A DNA stretch of 27,235 nucleotides from Euprymna scolopes (Eukaryota > Mollusca > Cephalopoda > Sepiida > Sepiolidae): positions 131,183,357 to 131,210,591 of the forward strand of contig CM044487.1 in assembly GCA_024364805.1 (NCBI GenBank), written 5' to 3'. Position 1 is the stretch's first letter; each line of letters opens with the position of its first letter. This document shows positions 9,330-19,727 of this stretch, piece after piece. The translations under genes were made by a program, and so were the position numbers. The notes beneath the pieces are model-generated. The model was given only the letters and a program-made list of their open reading frames with translations. It searched no databases and was not told the DNA's origin.

Positions 9330-12235
9330 CATTTGATTTAGCGTAAAAAGTTACTTGGGAAAAGTTGTTTTTTCATGTCATAAGACCTTGTTTTAAATTT
9401 TATCTATGACATCACCACCAAAAAAAAAAAAAAAGAAAAAAAAAGACACACACCCAAACAAGGGGTGTTTCTGCTATTTTATAATGAACCCCCAAATTAT
9501 TTGTCTGTAAATAATTTGATCAATGCATTCAATTCAAATATTCTTTTTCAGAAAAATCTCGACATTTATGATTTAATTTTTTAACAATAACGCCGACCAC
9601 ATTTCAATAAGTTTGTATAATTTACTTTCTACGTTTTTTTTTTAATAATGATAAAAAAGGACATTTTTTTTATTGTAGGCGAGAATGGATCTTTTTATCA
9701 TAGTCTCATGTATTTAAAATGTTTTCGTGTTATAAGATATAAACACATGCAATATTTTTTTTTTATTGCCGAGCAAGGTAGTTGTTTTTAAGGAAAGGGT
9801 AGGAGAGGGAAACGTGTAATATGCTTATAACATTGGTGTAGGTGACATGTGTGTTGTAACAATGCGCTTTTTCTCGAAATACTCACAGAAAGCTTCATAA
9901 CACACCATCCAAAAATAAATAATAAAAAAGAGAAACATCTATTAAAAGGTTTGTTTAGCAGTCTTTCTGCAGCAACAGTAAGTGTAATAGTTTTTGATAC
10001 ACAGCCATATTTTTCAAACACGGTTAAATCACATCGTATACGCATGCGTCAGCTTTCTTGTTTGTACTTCCGCCAAGAGGGTTATCTTTTACATCGCATT
10101 AGTTTGTTTATCTGTTTCTCAGCAACTTTTACACCATTATTAATTCAATCTTTTATAAAATTTTTACCAGGCATTTTTTTTTTGGATAAGGAATCACTCC
10201 TTCGTTTATTTCTTCTTTGATTTAAGATTATGGCTGTTATAATTGCAATACAACAACGCGTCGTTTTTTTCTTGTATTTTTGATTCTCATATTGAAAATA
10301 CATTGGTTTTCCTTTTGTATATTTCTATTGAAAAAATATTGGTTCTTATTTAACCTTAGCGTAAGTGTACGCTCTACGAGTTCTTTGGTTTGGGATTTTT
10401 CTTTTCTGATATTAATATCAGTAGATCTATGTACAAATATATGTATTATTAATGTTCAAACACTTATAGGTATTTCAATTTGAGGAACAAAAATGGTTGT
10501 CGCTTATTATTTTGAAGTTAAACAACGTGAAGTTTCATATTTCACCACAAGACTGTTCAAGATATTTCAAAACAGGAAGAAAAAAAACGATTAAAAATCA
10601 ACAATGTAGCGAAAGATCATGGTTGATTGATTTCAATTCGATTAGTATTTCATTTAGTTTATAAACACTTCAACGGTAAAAGAAAGACAAAAAATTGATC
10701 TAGGCATATTTGCGAAAGATTAACCAATTTATCCATGAAGAGCAACTAGTTCCATATTAATCAACACTCGGCACCAAGCCTTATAACTTAGACAACATTG
10801 TTATCGTAATAAAGTAATCAATAAGTTTCAGTCTAAAACAAAGAAAATGGCGGAAAATATAGCTGAAAGCAACGAACAAAAACAAGAGCGAAAGTGTATG
10901 CAACAAAAAAGTACTCGATTATCTTTTCCTGATAATTAAAAAAGATATCACAGGCAAGTGAGCCATTCTTTTTATTTCTTTTTAATTTTTATTTAATTAA
11001 ATACCAAATAAATCTGGTCTTTTATTTTCCGTGAATTAAAATACAAGAAGATATTGCGAAAGTTATGTACACCTACAAGTTTACAGATACCAAATGCATA
11101 ATCACTTGCTTTGCTACCAATCATTTTTGTGAGCCGTACTTAACGATTTTGTAAAATATTAAATCCGAAAAGCACACTAGAAATAATTTCTTTTTTTTCG
11201 TAAAAGAAGAAAGTACTTCCCCTTTTCAAGCAAATTGCAATAATATTAATGTCGTTCATACATAAATTGGTTAAATACTATCGAATGTTTCGTGCCTTTA
11301 AAATGGCAATTATACAGATCAGAACCCAGATCGAGAGAAAGATTTCCTATTGTTTGCTATTTTGGAAAAATCCTGAAATGGAATGGCCGAAGCAACTTAC
11401 GATTTAAAAGCTGCCAAAAACAGATACTCAAACGATAATAAAGTTGATTACAGTACGAATTGAAGAACATCATTCAACGCATTCATACAATAGGGAGGTA
11501 ATCAGTATTAGCCTTCAGTCAATATAACGATTGTTTTATTTAATTTCTGTACTGATCGACTGTTCAGCGACGGCTTTACCATTCCTGGCCCTTTTCCTAA
11601 ATCACAATAAGAAACAATTGGTTCAATATTGATCCTGTTTTGTAGGAATTACATTGAAAGATTGGATATTTTTTGATCTTTTTGTTCATGTAAAAGTTAT
11701 TAGCTTATGTAAACCCAAGTTCAAACACATTTTTATCCGTAATCACCTGCTTAGATTCCATGTCTTTTTAGAGGCTTCTACTATTGACTTTGGCGATTTC
11801 AAATATCGTAAAAAATACTTACAATATGTGTGTACTGGAAATATTCGAAACTACCTTTCTAAGAATATAACGCGTGTATTTTATTCTTTATTTTTCAGCA
11901 TTTAATCATATATTTAAAAATCTAAGAACCATGATTAAATTCTGTTTTGCTAATTATATAAATATGCGTTGTTAAACATAACGGTTCTTGATTATACACA
12001 TATTTTAAAAGACATGATTTAAATCGTTTTTGTTTCGAACTTAACAAAAATAATGAATGCTCAATTAGTGTTAGATCTGCTCTTTCTGTAGTTTTCTTTC
12101 TCTATTTATTGTTGAACCATGTTCAGTCGACAATAACCAAACGAATAAAAAAAAAACTGGAGATAATAGAATAAAAACAGGCCAAGATTGCTATGAGAAG
12201 TTATTAGATGTCAAAACAAACTGGGGCAGTTCCAG
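9328..12235. other. Long AT-rich stretch, no gene seen
   Basis: The largest empty stretch of the window. It contains A and T homopolymers (for example 9420-9445). Open frames at 9849-10220 (123 codons), 10280-10483 and 11654-11905 look like chance frames: no domain, no signal peptide, no conserved motif. No SINE boxes, palindromes or transposon ends were found. Confidence 0.5.
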
Positions 12236-12320
12236 AATAATATTTACAATTTAAATTCTACGATGCCAGATTTAGCATCGCAGAATAGATTGTATTTGTA
12301 AATATTTAAAAATGTTATTC
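12236..12320. repeat. Imperfect foldback hairpin
   Basis: The core is ATTCTACGATGC (12256-12267) against GCATCGCAGAAT (12274-12287 region), 11 of 12 pairing around a short loop. Flanking AATATTTAC on the left pairs with GTAAATATT on the right at an offset, extending the foldback to about 80 bp with gaps. Probably a degraded MITE-like palindrome. Confidence 0.5.
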
Positions 12321-12485
12321 TCTTCAAACATAATGTTATTTATTGTTTAAGCTTTAAATATGTCTATTCTTAAACATATAATGTATTATTTTCGTGGCAA
12401 CTAAAATGTGTGTTGAATCCCAAAAAGTAACTATGAACTAATGTTCTGAAAGAATGCTGCTTAAATGCATACACACACGTATATA

Positions 12486-12538
12486 TAAGCCTGAAGAATC
12501 CTAGAGTGGATGAAACGCGGAATATTCAGTGTAGCTTA
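12486..12538 (+). ncRNA. Hammerhead-ribozyme-like motif (CTGAAGA core)
   Basis: In order: stem I strand TAAGC (12486-12490); core CTGAAGA (12491-12497); stem II ATCC (12498-12501) closing with GGAT (12508-12511); GAAA (12512-12515); a short stem III starting CGC and closing GTG; cleavage triplet GTA (12531-12533); and GCTTA (12534-12538), which re-pairs with TAAGC. The hammerhead consensus is CUGANGA...GAAA...NUH, where the fifth core base is free, so CTGAAGA is allowed. Stems I and III are short and the pair next to the core in stem II is A-U rather than the preferred G-C, so activity is doubtful. It sits just upstream of a TA array. A chance match or another repeat family with a CCTGAAGA...GAAACG motif is the main alternative. 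Confidence 0.38.
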
Positions 12539-12559
12539 ATCGTCATACATATTTTATAA

Positions 12560-12561
<2 letters not shown>

Positions 12562-12601
<40 letters not shown>
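12562..12601. repeat. (TA)n microsatellite
   Basis: About 20 uninterrupted TA dinucleotides. Confidence 0.95.
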
Positions 12602-12602
<1 letters not shown>

Positions 12603-12879
12603 CTAACCCAGAATTGTTCGTTGTAATTGAAGATTACATATTGTAAGCATAAACTAAAAAAAATATTCCTTTAAATGCACCAAAATATTGCATGAAACAT
12701 GCATGTCCTCCTCGGCAGCTGCATTATCTATTTATCATTTTCTCTTGTTCACCTCTGCAAACTAAAACATCATAAATTCGAAATCTGCAGTTGAATGATT
12801 TTCTTGCTATATTAATAAAACCATCAAGTAAGACTTTTCATCTTTTTCGGGCTTTCTTCTATCTTGTATACTCGTTTTT

Positions 12880-13042
12880 TTTGTATTTCTCTCTCTACCT
12901 CAATCGGTATTTCTTTTTATCTCTCTTCCTATCAGTATTTTTATTCCTTGTTTTTTCTCTCTCTCAGTATTTCTTTCCCTCTTCCTCTATTTCTCTCTCT
13001 CTCTATATATTTTTTTTTCTCTCTTACCCTCTCGGTAATTTT

Positions 13043-13126
<84 letters not shown>

Positions 13127-13335
13127 TTCCCGGTATTTTTTTCTCTTTCTCACCCCTTCGGTAATTTTTCTCTCTCACTCGTTCGGTAATACTTTTCACT
13201 CCCCATGTCTCTCTCCCCCTGTCTTTCTCTCGTTCAGTAATTCTTCTCTCTCTCTCTCTCTCTCTCGATAATTCTTCTTACTTGCTCTCTCTTCGAAATG
13301 TTCTGTCGCGCCCTCTCTCTCTCGATATTTTTTCT
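12880..13335. repeat. TC-rich compound minisatellite with pure (TC)n core
   Basis: A pure TC run fills 13045-13123. Around it, about ten irregular units of roughly 25-40 bp each combine a TC run with a spacer reading TTCGGTAATTTTTC or a close variant (CAATCGGTATTTC, CTTCGGTAATTTTTC, GTTCGGTAATACTT, GTTCAGTAATTCTT, TCGATAATTCTT). The serine/leucine-rich and arginine/glutamate-rich open frames on the two strands here are products of the repeat and are not genes. Confidence 0.9.
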
Positions 13336-14871
13336 GTCGCGCTCTTTAATGTAGTGACTTGCTTAAAGGCCAACACATCGTCTAGATTCCACAATATAAA
13401 ACTAATGGACACTTCTTTCCTTACTTATTTAATTAGACAATCTAAAAAGAAAGAAAATCGAATATTGACTCGAAGTGCAATACACACTTGAGACATCTTC
13501 AAAATAATCAATACCTTCGGGAAAAAAGCTTTAGATTGACTTGGGTGTTTGTAAATACGAACACTTTTAACCGATTTTGTCCATCAACGATAGTGTGTGT
13601 GTTTACCGGACCCTTATCATTGGTATGTAAGTAAATATTGTTTCATAAATATATTTCAGTTGTCTTTACTCCTAATTCACATAATACACACACACACACA
13701 CACATGATTTAAAAAAATATTTTTTAGATAAAGTGCTTCTAGAATTTATAAACGACAGTTTTTTGCCTATTTTTTTAGTGTTTTCCGATTGCGGTTGACG
13801 AAAGTTTTGTGTGTAGTTATGTGGTTTTAAATTGCGCTAGTGTAGGGTATACGGTATGTAAGACATTAGGAAATTTTCTGCATGACCAAACTAGATGCTA
13901 TATTAGAAAGTTATTGCTTACATGACAATGTAACATACATATTAAGTTTGTTTTGATTAAATTGCCATTAATAATACTATTGTTTTTTTTTAAGTTAGAC
14001 GTTTAAAATATTTATGTAGTAAATTGTTAGACTGATTTCCTTATATCAAAAGAAACAATAAAATGGTAAAAGGGATAATATACAAACACTTACGAAAAAA
14101 AATACGACAGACGATCTGAGAAAAATTGATGTTTCGCCTTTAGTTTAGTAGAAACTCATTAATGATTGGATTTACCCATGGACTGGAAGCGAAATAACGA
14201 TTTTAACCGTAATTTAAAGCAATACTCTTTGATAAAGAATAGTTTTTCCAGGTAACCGATAGCATGTTTAATATGCAAATCAAGAAAATGCACATAACGC
14301 TAGAATTTCTCGTATTGTTAGTAGCGAGTTTGCATAGTGGGAAGACACCTGATCACGGCACGGGGGGGGGGGAGAAATCTCTCGTCAGTGTCGCCGTCTA
14401 AGCCTGGATAAACATGCCCCGTTTAGCCACTCTGAATATGTAATAGCTGCTATTTGATGATACACTTATACTATAGATGATAGGATACATAATGTTAGTC
14501 ATATTTATACCGGCGGTTTCAGTGATTCTGTAGATCTAACCAGTGGGATCATGAAGTTTACTCCAGTCTTATCATCAGTCAGTAGAATGTGTATCAGTAT
14601 TTTCTTAAGATAGAACCAAAAGACAAGCTTCTAAACACTGTAACAGAAAAAATAGTCTATTATCTGTAGTAATCTTCTTAATAGGCCGTATATTTCACAT
14701 CTTATTGAACCGCCACTATTTGGACTAATCAGCATCGTGTACCCTCCCACAGGAGAAATATATAAACGTAATTAGCCCTTTTATTGCTTGTATTGGTTTA
14801 TGTAGAAAATGTCTTCGTCCAACAGTAGTGTGTTCGCCTCTCTGGTAGCGCATATCTATATAATATATAGA
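13336..14871. other. AT-rich DNA with a (CA)n run, no gene seen
   Basis: A CA microsatellite lies at about 13685-13704 and a G homopolymer at about 14363-14373. The stretch around 14330-14620 is less AT-rich than its neighbours but shows no open frame or known motif. Short open frames here are unremarkable. Confidence 0.5.
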
Positions 14872-14900
14872 CTAGCGGGGCCTGTGGAAATTCCACAGCA
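14872..14900 (-). mobile_element. Helitron-like 3' terminus
   Basis: Read on the minus strand, an exact 17-bp palindrome CTGTGGAATTTCCACAG (14882-14898) is followed by GCCCCG and CTAG (14872-14875), then T and a TA-rich flank. Hairpin, short spacer and CTAG-T are the Helitron 3' signature. The element body would extend to higher coordinates but nothing there is recognisable, so only the end is annotated. Confidence 0.4.
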
Positions 14901-15763
14901 AACTCTTTCATATGTAATATATTGATGCTGGCATTCTGTGGATGTTCAGCATAAATGGAGTCGCCCTAATATTATTGTGGCTCTTTTGTTAAAACTTCAA
15001 AAGTATTTATCTAAGCAAAGAGGGAGGTCTAAACATAATATTTTAATTCTTGCAGATTTTGTATATATTATTATAGAGTTGATGTTCTATCGATTTTTCT
15101 ATATTATAAAGTTGCGATTTCAAAATTAAAAAAAATATATATCCATATGACCTGGGTGCATCAGCTTGAACCGAAACCTGAACTTATTGAAAAATGTTGA
15201 TAAAACTATTTATAAAAAAAATAATAGATTACTGGAGTGCCATCAGCTATAATTGAAATCGAAACTAAAACTTATGGAGAGTTCTTGGTAAAATTAATTT
15301 TTACAAGAAATAGAAGTCCGTAACAATTAAACGATAGTCACTCGGATGTAAGGGTGACAGACAAAATAAATAACGTACACTATCCTATTAATATATAGCT
15401 ATGCGCTCCCCGACAAAAAAGTACTATAATGTAGGACAAATGCATCAGCGAATGGTAACATTGTACCTATGTTTTGGTTCGGAGGTTGCACTTTTACAGT
15501 GATCGATGATAAAAAATCCGAGTTCGAGTTTTGGTGTTTGTGTGTTGGTTGGATAAAGTCACAAAGAGAAAATGCGTATCTGGCTTTCTTGATAATTTCT
15601 TGTGTATTATATGTGTGTGTGTGTGTGTGTATTATGGTGTAGAAGACAGGGTCTACATGAGCAAAGCCCAGTTAAATATTTTTAAAGGTGATGTGCTCTG
15701 AGTATTGTAGTTATAATCTTTATAGATGTAATTACCTAGAACTATATAAAAAGACAGAAGTGA
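14901..15763. other. AT-rich DNA with a (TG)n run, no gene seen
   Basis: A TG microsatellite lies at 15611-15630. A 63-codon plus-strand frame at 14938-15129 lacks any recognisable feature. A box-B-like GAGTTCGAGTT near 15519-15529 has no matching A box at the right distance. Confidence 0.45.
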
Positions 15764-16012
15764 TGGATTAACGATTGTGAAATTATCAATCAAGTTTCCA
15801 TAGAAGGAAACATAAAAAAATATTGTTTATGTGTACGATCGTTTCGAAAACGATACCCTTTTATCCATTCAATATTTACAAATAATGATTTTATTTGTAA
15901 ATAGCTAATGAATAAGAGATTATCGTTTCCGAAACGATCGTACATATAAACATGATTTTGTTATGTTTCCTTCTTTGGAAATTTGATTGATAATTTCACA
16001 ATCCTTAATCCC
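15764..16012. repeat. 249-bp near-perfect palindrome, MITE/foldback candidate
   Basis: The left arm (15764-15885) begins with a GGATTAACGATTGTGAAATT stretch and is mirrored by the right arm (about 15891-16012), which on the minus strand begins GGGATTAAGGATTGTGAAAT. The arms run about 122 bp with scattered mismatches and small gaps. They contain GTACGATCGTTTCG and close on ATTTACAAATAA / TTATTTGTAAAT with about a 5-nt loop. There is no coding capacity and no unambiguous target duplication. A TA array begins about 13 bp after its right end. Confidence 0.85.
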
Positions 16013-16022
16013 TCAACCTTTT

Positions 16023-16024
<2 letters not shown>

Positions 16025-16065
<41 letters not shown>
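16025..16065. repeat. (AT)n microsatellite
   Basis: About 20 uninterrupted AT dinucleotides, immediately downstream of the large palindrome. Confidence 0.95.
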
Positions 16066-16067
<2 letters not shown>

Positions 16068-16137
16068 CCCTTGTTTTATATGTATATTTTTATGGAGGTG
16101 AGTTCGTCGATTGTGCATGATCGCGCATGTCTTATCG

Positions 16138-16138
<1 letters not shown>

Positions 16139-16170
<32 letters not shown>
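16139..16170. repeat. (AT)n microsatellite
   Basis: About 16 AT dinucleotides, 74 bp after the preceding AT run. Confidence 0.95.
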
Positions 16171-16172
<2 letters not shown>

Positions 16173-16539
16173 TTTGGAAGCTAAGTAAAGAAAGTCGCTC
16201 TGTAATTGAAATATTTTTTATCAAATTTATCTGAATATGATTGTCTCGTCATTCGATTGCTTGTTCAAATAAACAGCTGAAGTTATTCTATTAATTCATC
16301 ACGCTAAACTCTGGCATTTCAAAGATAACTTGGTATTAGTGAAGATTTTCAAAATGAATAGCCAAATAAGCCAGACATCACGTGAGTAAATGGGAAAGCG
16401 TTAATGGTGTCAATTCTGTCTGTATATGTACGAGTCTGGAAACACTTATGGGTGAAATAATAGCTATTTTCGCCTATGTCGTTTCGGTAAAATTCATCCT
16501 TTATTCAGATATGTTAAATACTATATAATGTTGGTTATA
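16171..16539. other. AT-rich DNA, no feature seen
   Basis: No gene, repeat or promoter-like motif could be supported. Confidence 0.5.
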
Positions 16540-16720
16540 CCTTTTCGCTAGTAGCAAGGTGTAGTATCTGTTCTGATACTGCATTTCACCTTTTCGGAGC
16601 TCGATCAGTGGAATTTTTGTTCCTATCTTAAGTGTCCCTTTTTGGGGAGTTGGATTTACCCGACATTAAAAACCGGCCCTGTGTCTAACTCTACCTCCGT
16701 GAGGAGACAAGCAAGTAGGA
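16540..16720 (+). repeat. U2-snRNA-like unit (5' end similarity)
   Basis: 16540-16577 reads CCTTTTCGCTAGTAGCAAGG followed by TGTAGTATCTGTTCT. Animal U2 snRNA near its 5' end has CCTTTTGGCTAAGATCAAGT followed by GTAGTATCTGTTCT. Allowing one inserted base, about 30 of 37 positions agree, including 16 in a row over the branch-site recognition region (GTAGTA). The following stem-loop of U2 is not conserved, although an Sm-like ATTTTTG occurs at 16613-16619. The rest to about 16720 is less AT-rich than the flanks and unidentified. This could be a U2 pseudogene or the head of a snRNA-derived SINE-like family; it is not a functional U2 gene. Confidence 0.45.
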
Positions 16721-17654
16721 ATAACTTTAATGACACATACTAATATAGCATTTAGGTATAAGTAAGATGGAGTTAGGAAAAGGGGAATAGACGTAAATAA
16801 AAATAGATCATCCTATTTCATTTTGAATGTTTATTCTATTTAGCCACTTGTCTTTCACACATTTCTCCAAGAAGAGTTCTCTTATGACAAGCAGGTCTCT
16901 TTCAAATTACATTGAAGTGCTAACATATTTTCCTTTGAATTGTTATTGCTATATATTTATAAAATGAAAGATAACGTCTCAGTATATTTGTCCGTGTATA
17001 GTAAGCCATATTAGAGAGTAGGTTGTTGATTTTTTTTTAGATGAGTATTGGCTATTCATATTATACATATTCATTGTCAATAAGAGAGAAGTACTTGGAA
17101 GATCCAAATAATGCAATAATTTGTAAAGGATTTATTGGCTCTATTTTTTTTCTTTCGATATTTTGCGCGATAAATATAACTATAAATATTATTTTAAAAA
17201 AACTTTGCACGGTTGATATATAGATCCTACTAACATAGCTAAAAAGACGACACGGCTGATCTTCCGGTCTTCAAATAATACGTTATCAAATAATTTTGCT
17301 AATCGCGGATTGTCTTTTTGACTAATTATTGCTTAATTGGCTTAGCGTTCAAAAGGCTAATGGAAAAAAAGAATTTTCCTTTTTCTTTTTTAATATACAA
17401 TAAAATGTAAGACTAAAATATTCTATACTTTAGTATATTTAGTAACTAATAATCCCCTGTCAATCTCTATCTCTTTATTTCTCTCTCTCGCTAGATTTGT
17501 TTATTTCTATTTCTTTCTATAACATAAGAAAGAAGGTTTCCATTACGGTGTATATGCGTTAATATGTAGAAAAGAACCCTCTTTAGTCTTTTTAAGGAAA
17601 CTGAACACTTTTTTACCCACACGTTATCCAATGAAATTCATCTATTTATAAGCA
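16721..17654. other. AT-rich DNA, no gene seen
   Basis: A 60-codon plus-strand frame at 17041-17223 is hydrophobic by virtue of AT-richness only. Short TC-rich text occurs near 17480. Nothing else is supported. Confidence 0.5.
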
Positions 17655-18240
17655 TTTTTTTTTACATAGGCATCACCACTTATCAAGGCCAAGAGGTCAC
17701 TCGAGGATAAGGGTTAAAAAGTGTACAGTATAAATTGGACAATATAGTAACCGTTCGTAATGGAGATTCGGTAAATGTGTTAACTTATATGGAACAGCTC
17801 ATCAAAAACTTGTTTAACGTTAGACTTGAAGACCACGATATTGTATTCAGCTGGAAAGCAGAAAAACGGAAGACAATTCCATAGGCGTGGAGAGGAAAGA
17901 AGCTTTGCTAATGGAATCTACGTTTAGGTTTAGACACAGATAAAGAGTGGGGGAAATTAGTGATAGTATTTTCTGCTAGACGGGTGTTTCTTGTGAAAGT
18001 TTGGCGAGGGGGGACCATAGAATGGAGCTCAGCGGGCACTTGCCATGAAAATAGCCATAAAGAGACAAACTCGCAACATCTCTTCTGTGAGAAAGAGGTT
18101 GCAGGGAAGAGAAAAGGACATCCCCTACAAGGCTACGAAGTCTATTTTGAACTGTATCAATGCACAATATGTCCTTTCTAACAGCTCCCGTCCAGATGTG
18201 GCAACAGTACTCCATCCTTGGACGTACCTGGCATTATTTT
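17655..18240 (-). mobile_element. 5'-truncated LINE, ORF2 C-terminal end and 3' tail
   Basis: The minus strand encodes VRPRMEYCCHIWTGAV, then LRSLVGDVLFSSLQPLSHRR, DVASLSLYGYFHGKC and PLSSILWSPLAKLSQETPV (open frame 17976-18215). After frame shifts come SVSKPKRRFH, QSFFPLHA, LWNCLPFFCFPAEYNIVVFK and SNVKQVFDELFHIS, with a stop at 17780-17782. This is the region after the fingers-palm RT core in CR1/Jockey-group LINEs (MEYC.H.W.GA...PL.HRR.VASLSLFYRYF...FFPRTARLWN.LP). A 3' untranslated stretch of about 115 nt and a tail read as T at 17655-17663 complete it. At least two frameshifts and one internal stop make it a fossil. It is homologous to, and in the same orientation as, the fragment at 4.8 kb. 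Confidence 0.87.
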
Positions 18241-18261
18241 TAGAATAATTAACCTATATGC

Positions 18262-18386
18262 GAATCGCTTAGTGGTTAATATACCAGGTGGACAACATCA
18301 AGTTTGATGTTAACTCTGCTTAATATACTGCTGTGTATGATGCTATCGTATATTCGAACCCGGAGAGAGCCAGGTAACCCTGCTAG
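18262..18386 (+). repeat. tRNA-like / Helitron-like unit (degenerate)
   Basis: CGCTTAGTGGTTAATA (18266-18281) resembles a tRNA box A and ATTCGAACCC (18352-18361) a box B. They are about 80 bp apart, with a small AACATCAAGTTTGATGTT hairpin between them, which may be an insertion. The unit then ends GAGCCAGGTAACCCTGCTAG followed by T, a Helitron-like CTAG-T terminus with an imperfect ACCCGG...CCAGGT hairpin before it. Which reading is right cannot be settled by eye. Confidence 0.33.
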
Positions 18387-19526
18387 TGTATTACTAGAAA
18401 ATATTTTATGAAAATGATTTATTAACTGCAAATAAATTTTGTTAACCTCGATATATTTTTAATCTTTTGGGTTGTTTGTGAGCATATTGAATATTAAAGA
18501 TGATGGCATGAAGCACGACTCTAACGAGAAGTGGTGGGAGAAGAGGATTTAAAGTGAAAGTACTAATCAGGATCCTCAGTAAAAAAGGGTAAGAGGAAGA
18601 CATGAACTGAGAAAAACTGTAGAAAGAGTAGTAGTGTGAGATCGGGCGAAAGAGACGATGACTTAGATAAATGAACTAAATAACCTCATGCTGTAAAACG
18701 GTACGACTAAATTGCTTCAGATATTTAATGTTGAGATTCGAACCAGACGTGGACATCAGACATTTGATGACATAACAATAGCAAATAATTCCTATTTATA
18801 TCTATACTAACATAACCCCATCCAGAATTGAGGTATGTTTTAAAAATATATTTCGTGTTATTAAACTATCTCCAGTAAGACACTCGGAAAATAAAGGGTC
18901 ACTCATCTTTTAGCATAATTAATGTTTGCACTTTGTTTCTAAAATCTCAGTGCTCTGACTAAAATATAGGAAAACAATTCTTGAGGTAAAAGGTGGTAGG
19001 GTTTGGGAAATAAGGTGCTCCAGTATCGGTAGTTTGAGTTTTCATAAAACCAATGATTTGTATATAAAAAAAAATTGTATAGCTCTATTAAGTAAGGTCC
19101 TAATATATGGATTGAAAGATGTAGACTATTAACTATTTTCGCAATGCAACATCGCACCATCGATTAGACGAATATAAACTTCCGATTAATATTCCCGTAA
19201 GTTACTAACTTTAGAACCAGAGGTATTCTATAGATTAAGTTTATTTTGCTACCGATGTTTTTTCCATCATGCGAACTCGTTCTTTATGTATGTGATTATC
19301 TATGTATGTATGTGACGGCCTACGCTTCTCAGAATCAAGTTGTCATCTGTATATATATATATATTACTTAATGTGTACATATGTAACCAGTGAACTATAA
19401 TATATATACATATATATATATAGATATATAGTTTGAGGTTGCTATTTTCCAAAGGTAGGGTAACCAGTGAAATATAACGAGGTTCATACAAGAGTGCTCA
19501 ATACAGATGTAGAGCACGTAACATTT
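18387..19526. other. AT-rich DNA, no gene seen
   Basis: Short TA-rich runs near 19350-19365 and 19400-19430. Open frames here (18939-19160, 19300-19491) have no recognisable content. No transposon ends found. Confidence 0.5.
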
Positions 19527-19543
19527 GTCTTTACATAAGCAGT

Positions 19544-19620
19544 AGTTTGTTGCTACACAGTCATGAGCATGTTTCGGTCTACCAGTATTTACCAACTAGA
19601 GACCTCATCAGGCAACAACC
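19544..19620 (-). ncRNA. Hammerhead ribozyme (type I), left copy
   Basis: Reading the minus strand from 19620: stem I GTTGTTGC; core CTGATGA (19611-19605); stem II GGTCTCTAGT, loop TGGTAAAT, ACTGGTAGACC (ten pairs with one bulged base); GAAA (19575-19572); a weak stem III CATG...TGTG; cleavage triplet GTA (19556-19554); and GCAACAAAC, which pairs with the first strand over seven bases. All invariant bases of the hammerhead are present, including the preferred G-C pair next to the core in stem II. Cleavage would fall after 19554. The open stem I makes it type I, the form known from Penelope-like elements and retrozymes. Weak stem III is also usual there. Confidence 0.75.
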
Positions 19621-19650
19621 AAAATTTAGAATTCCGTTTTCGAAAATAAG

Positions 19651-19727
19651 GGTTGTTGCCTGATGAAGTCTCTAGTTAGTAAATACTAGTAGACCGAAAC
19701 ATGCTCATGACTGTGTAGCAACGAACT
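19651..19727 (+). ncRNA. Hammerhead ribozyme (type I), right copy
   Basis: Stem I GTTGTTGC (19652-19659); core CTGATGA (19660-19666); stem II 19667-19695, pairing GTCT/AGAC and CTAGT/ACTAG with one bulge; GAAA (19696-19699); stem III CATG (19700-19703) against TGTG (19712-19715); cleavage triplet GTA (19715-19717); and GCAACGAAC (19718-19726) closing stem I with one G-U. Compared with the left copy, the stem II pair next to the core is A-C instead of G-C, which should weaken it, while one G-U in stem II is restored to A-U. Core bases are intact. Confidence 0.68.

Noticed and set aside
9849-10220. 123-codon plus-strand open frame
   Set aside because: No recognisable domain or signal, AT-driven hydrophobicity, overlapping minus-strand frame of similar quality; chance is the simplest explanation.
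12791-13271. Serine/leucine-rich plus-strand frames and an arginine/glutamate-rich minus-strand frame
   Set aside because: They are translations of the TC microsatellite and its spacers; no sequence outside the repeat supports a gene.
14363-14373. G run as a quadruplex motif
   Set aside because: A single homopolymer with no further G tracts nearby; more likely simple sequence.
14560-14600. TCATCAG as a minus-strand hammerhead core
   Set aside because: No GAAA at a usable distance and no pairing stems.
16540-16720. Functional U2 snRNA gene
   Set aside because: Similarity stops after the branch-point region; the remaining stems of U2 are not present.
17960-18248. Plus-strand open frames over the LINE fragment
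   Set aside because: They are antisense shadows of the minus-strand reverse transcriptase C-terminal region.
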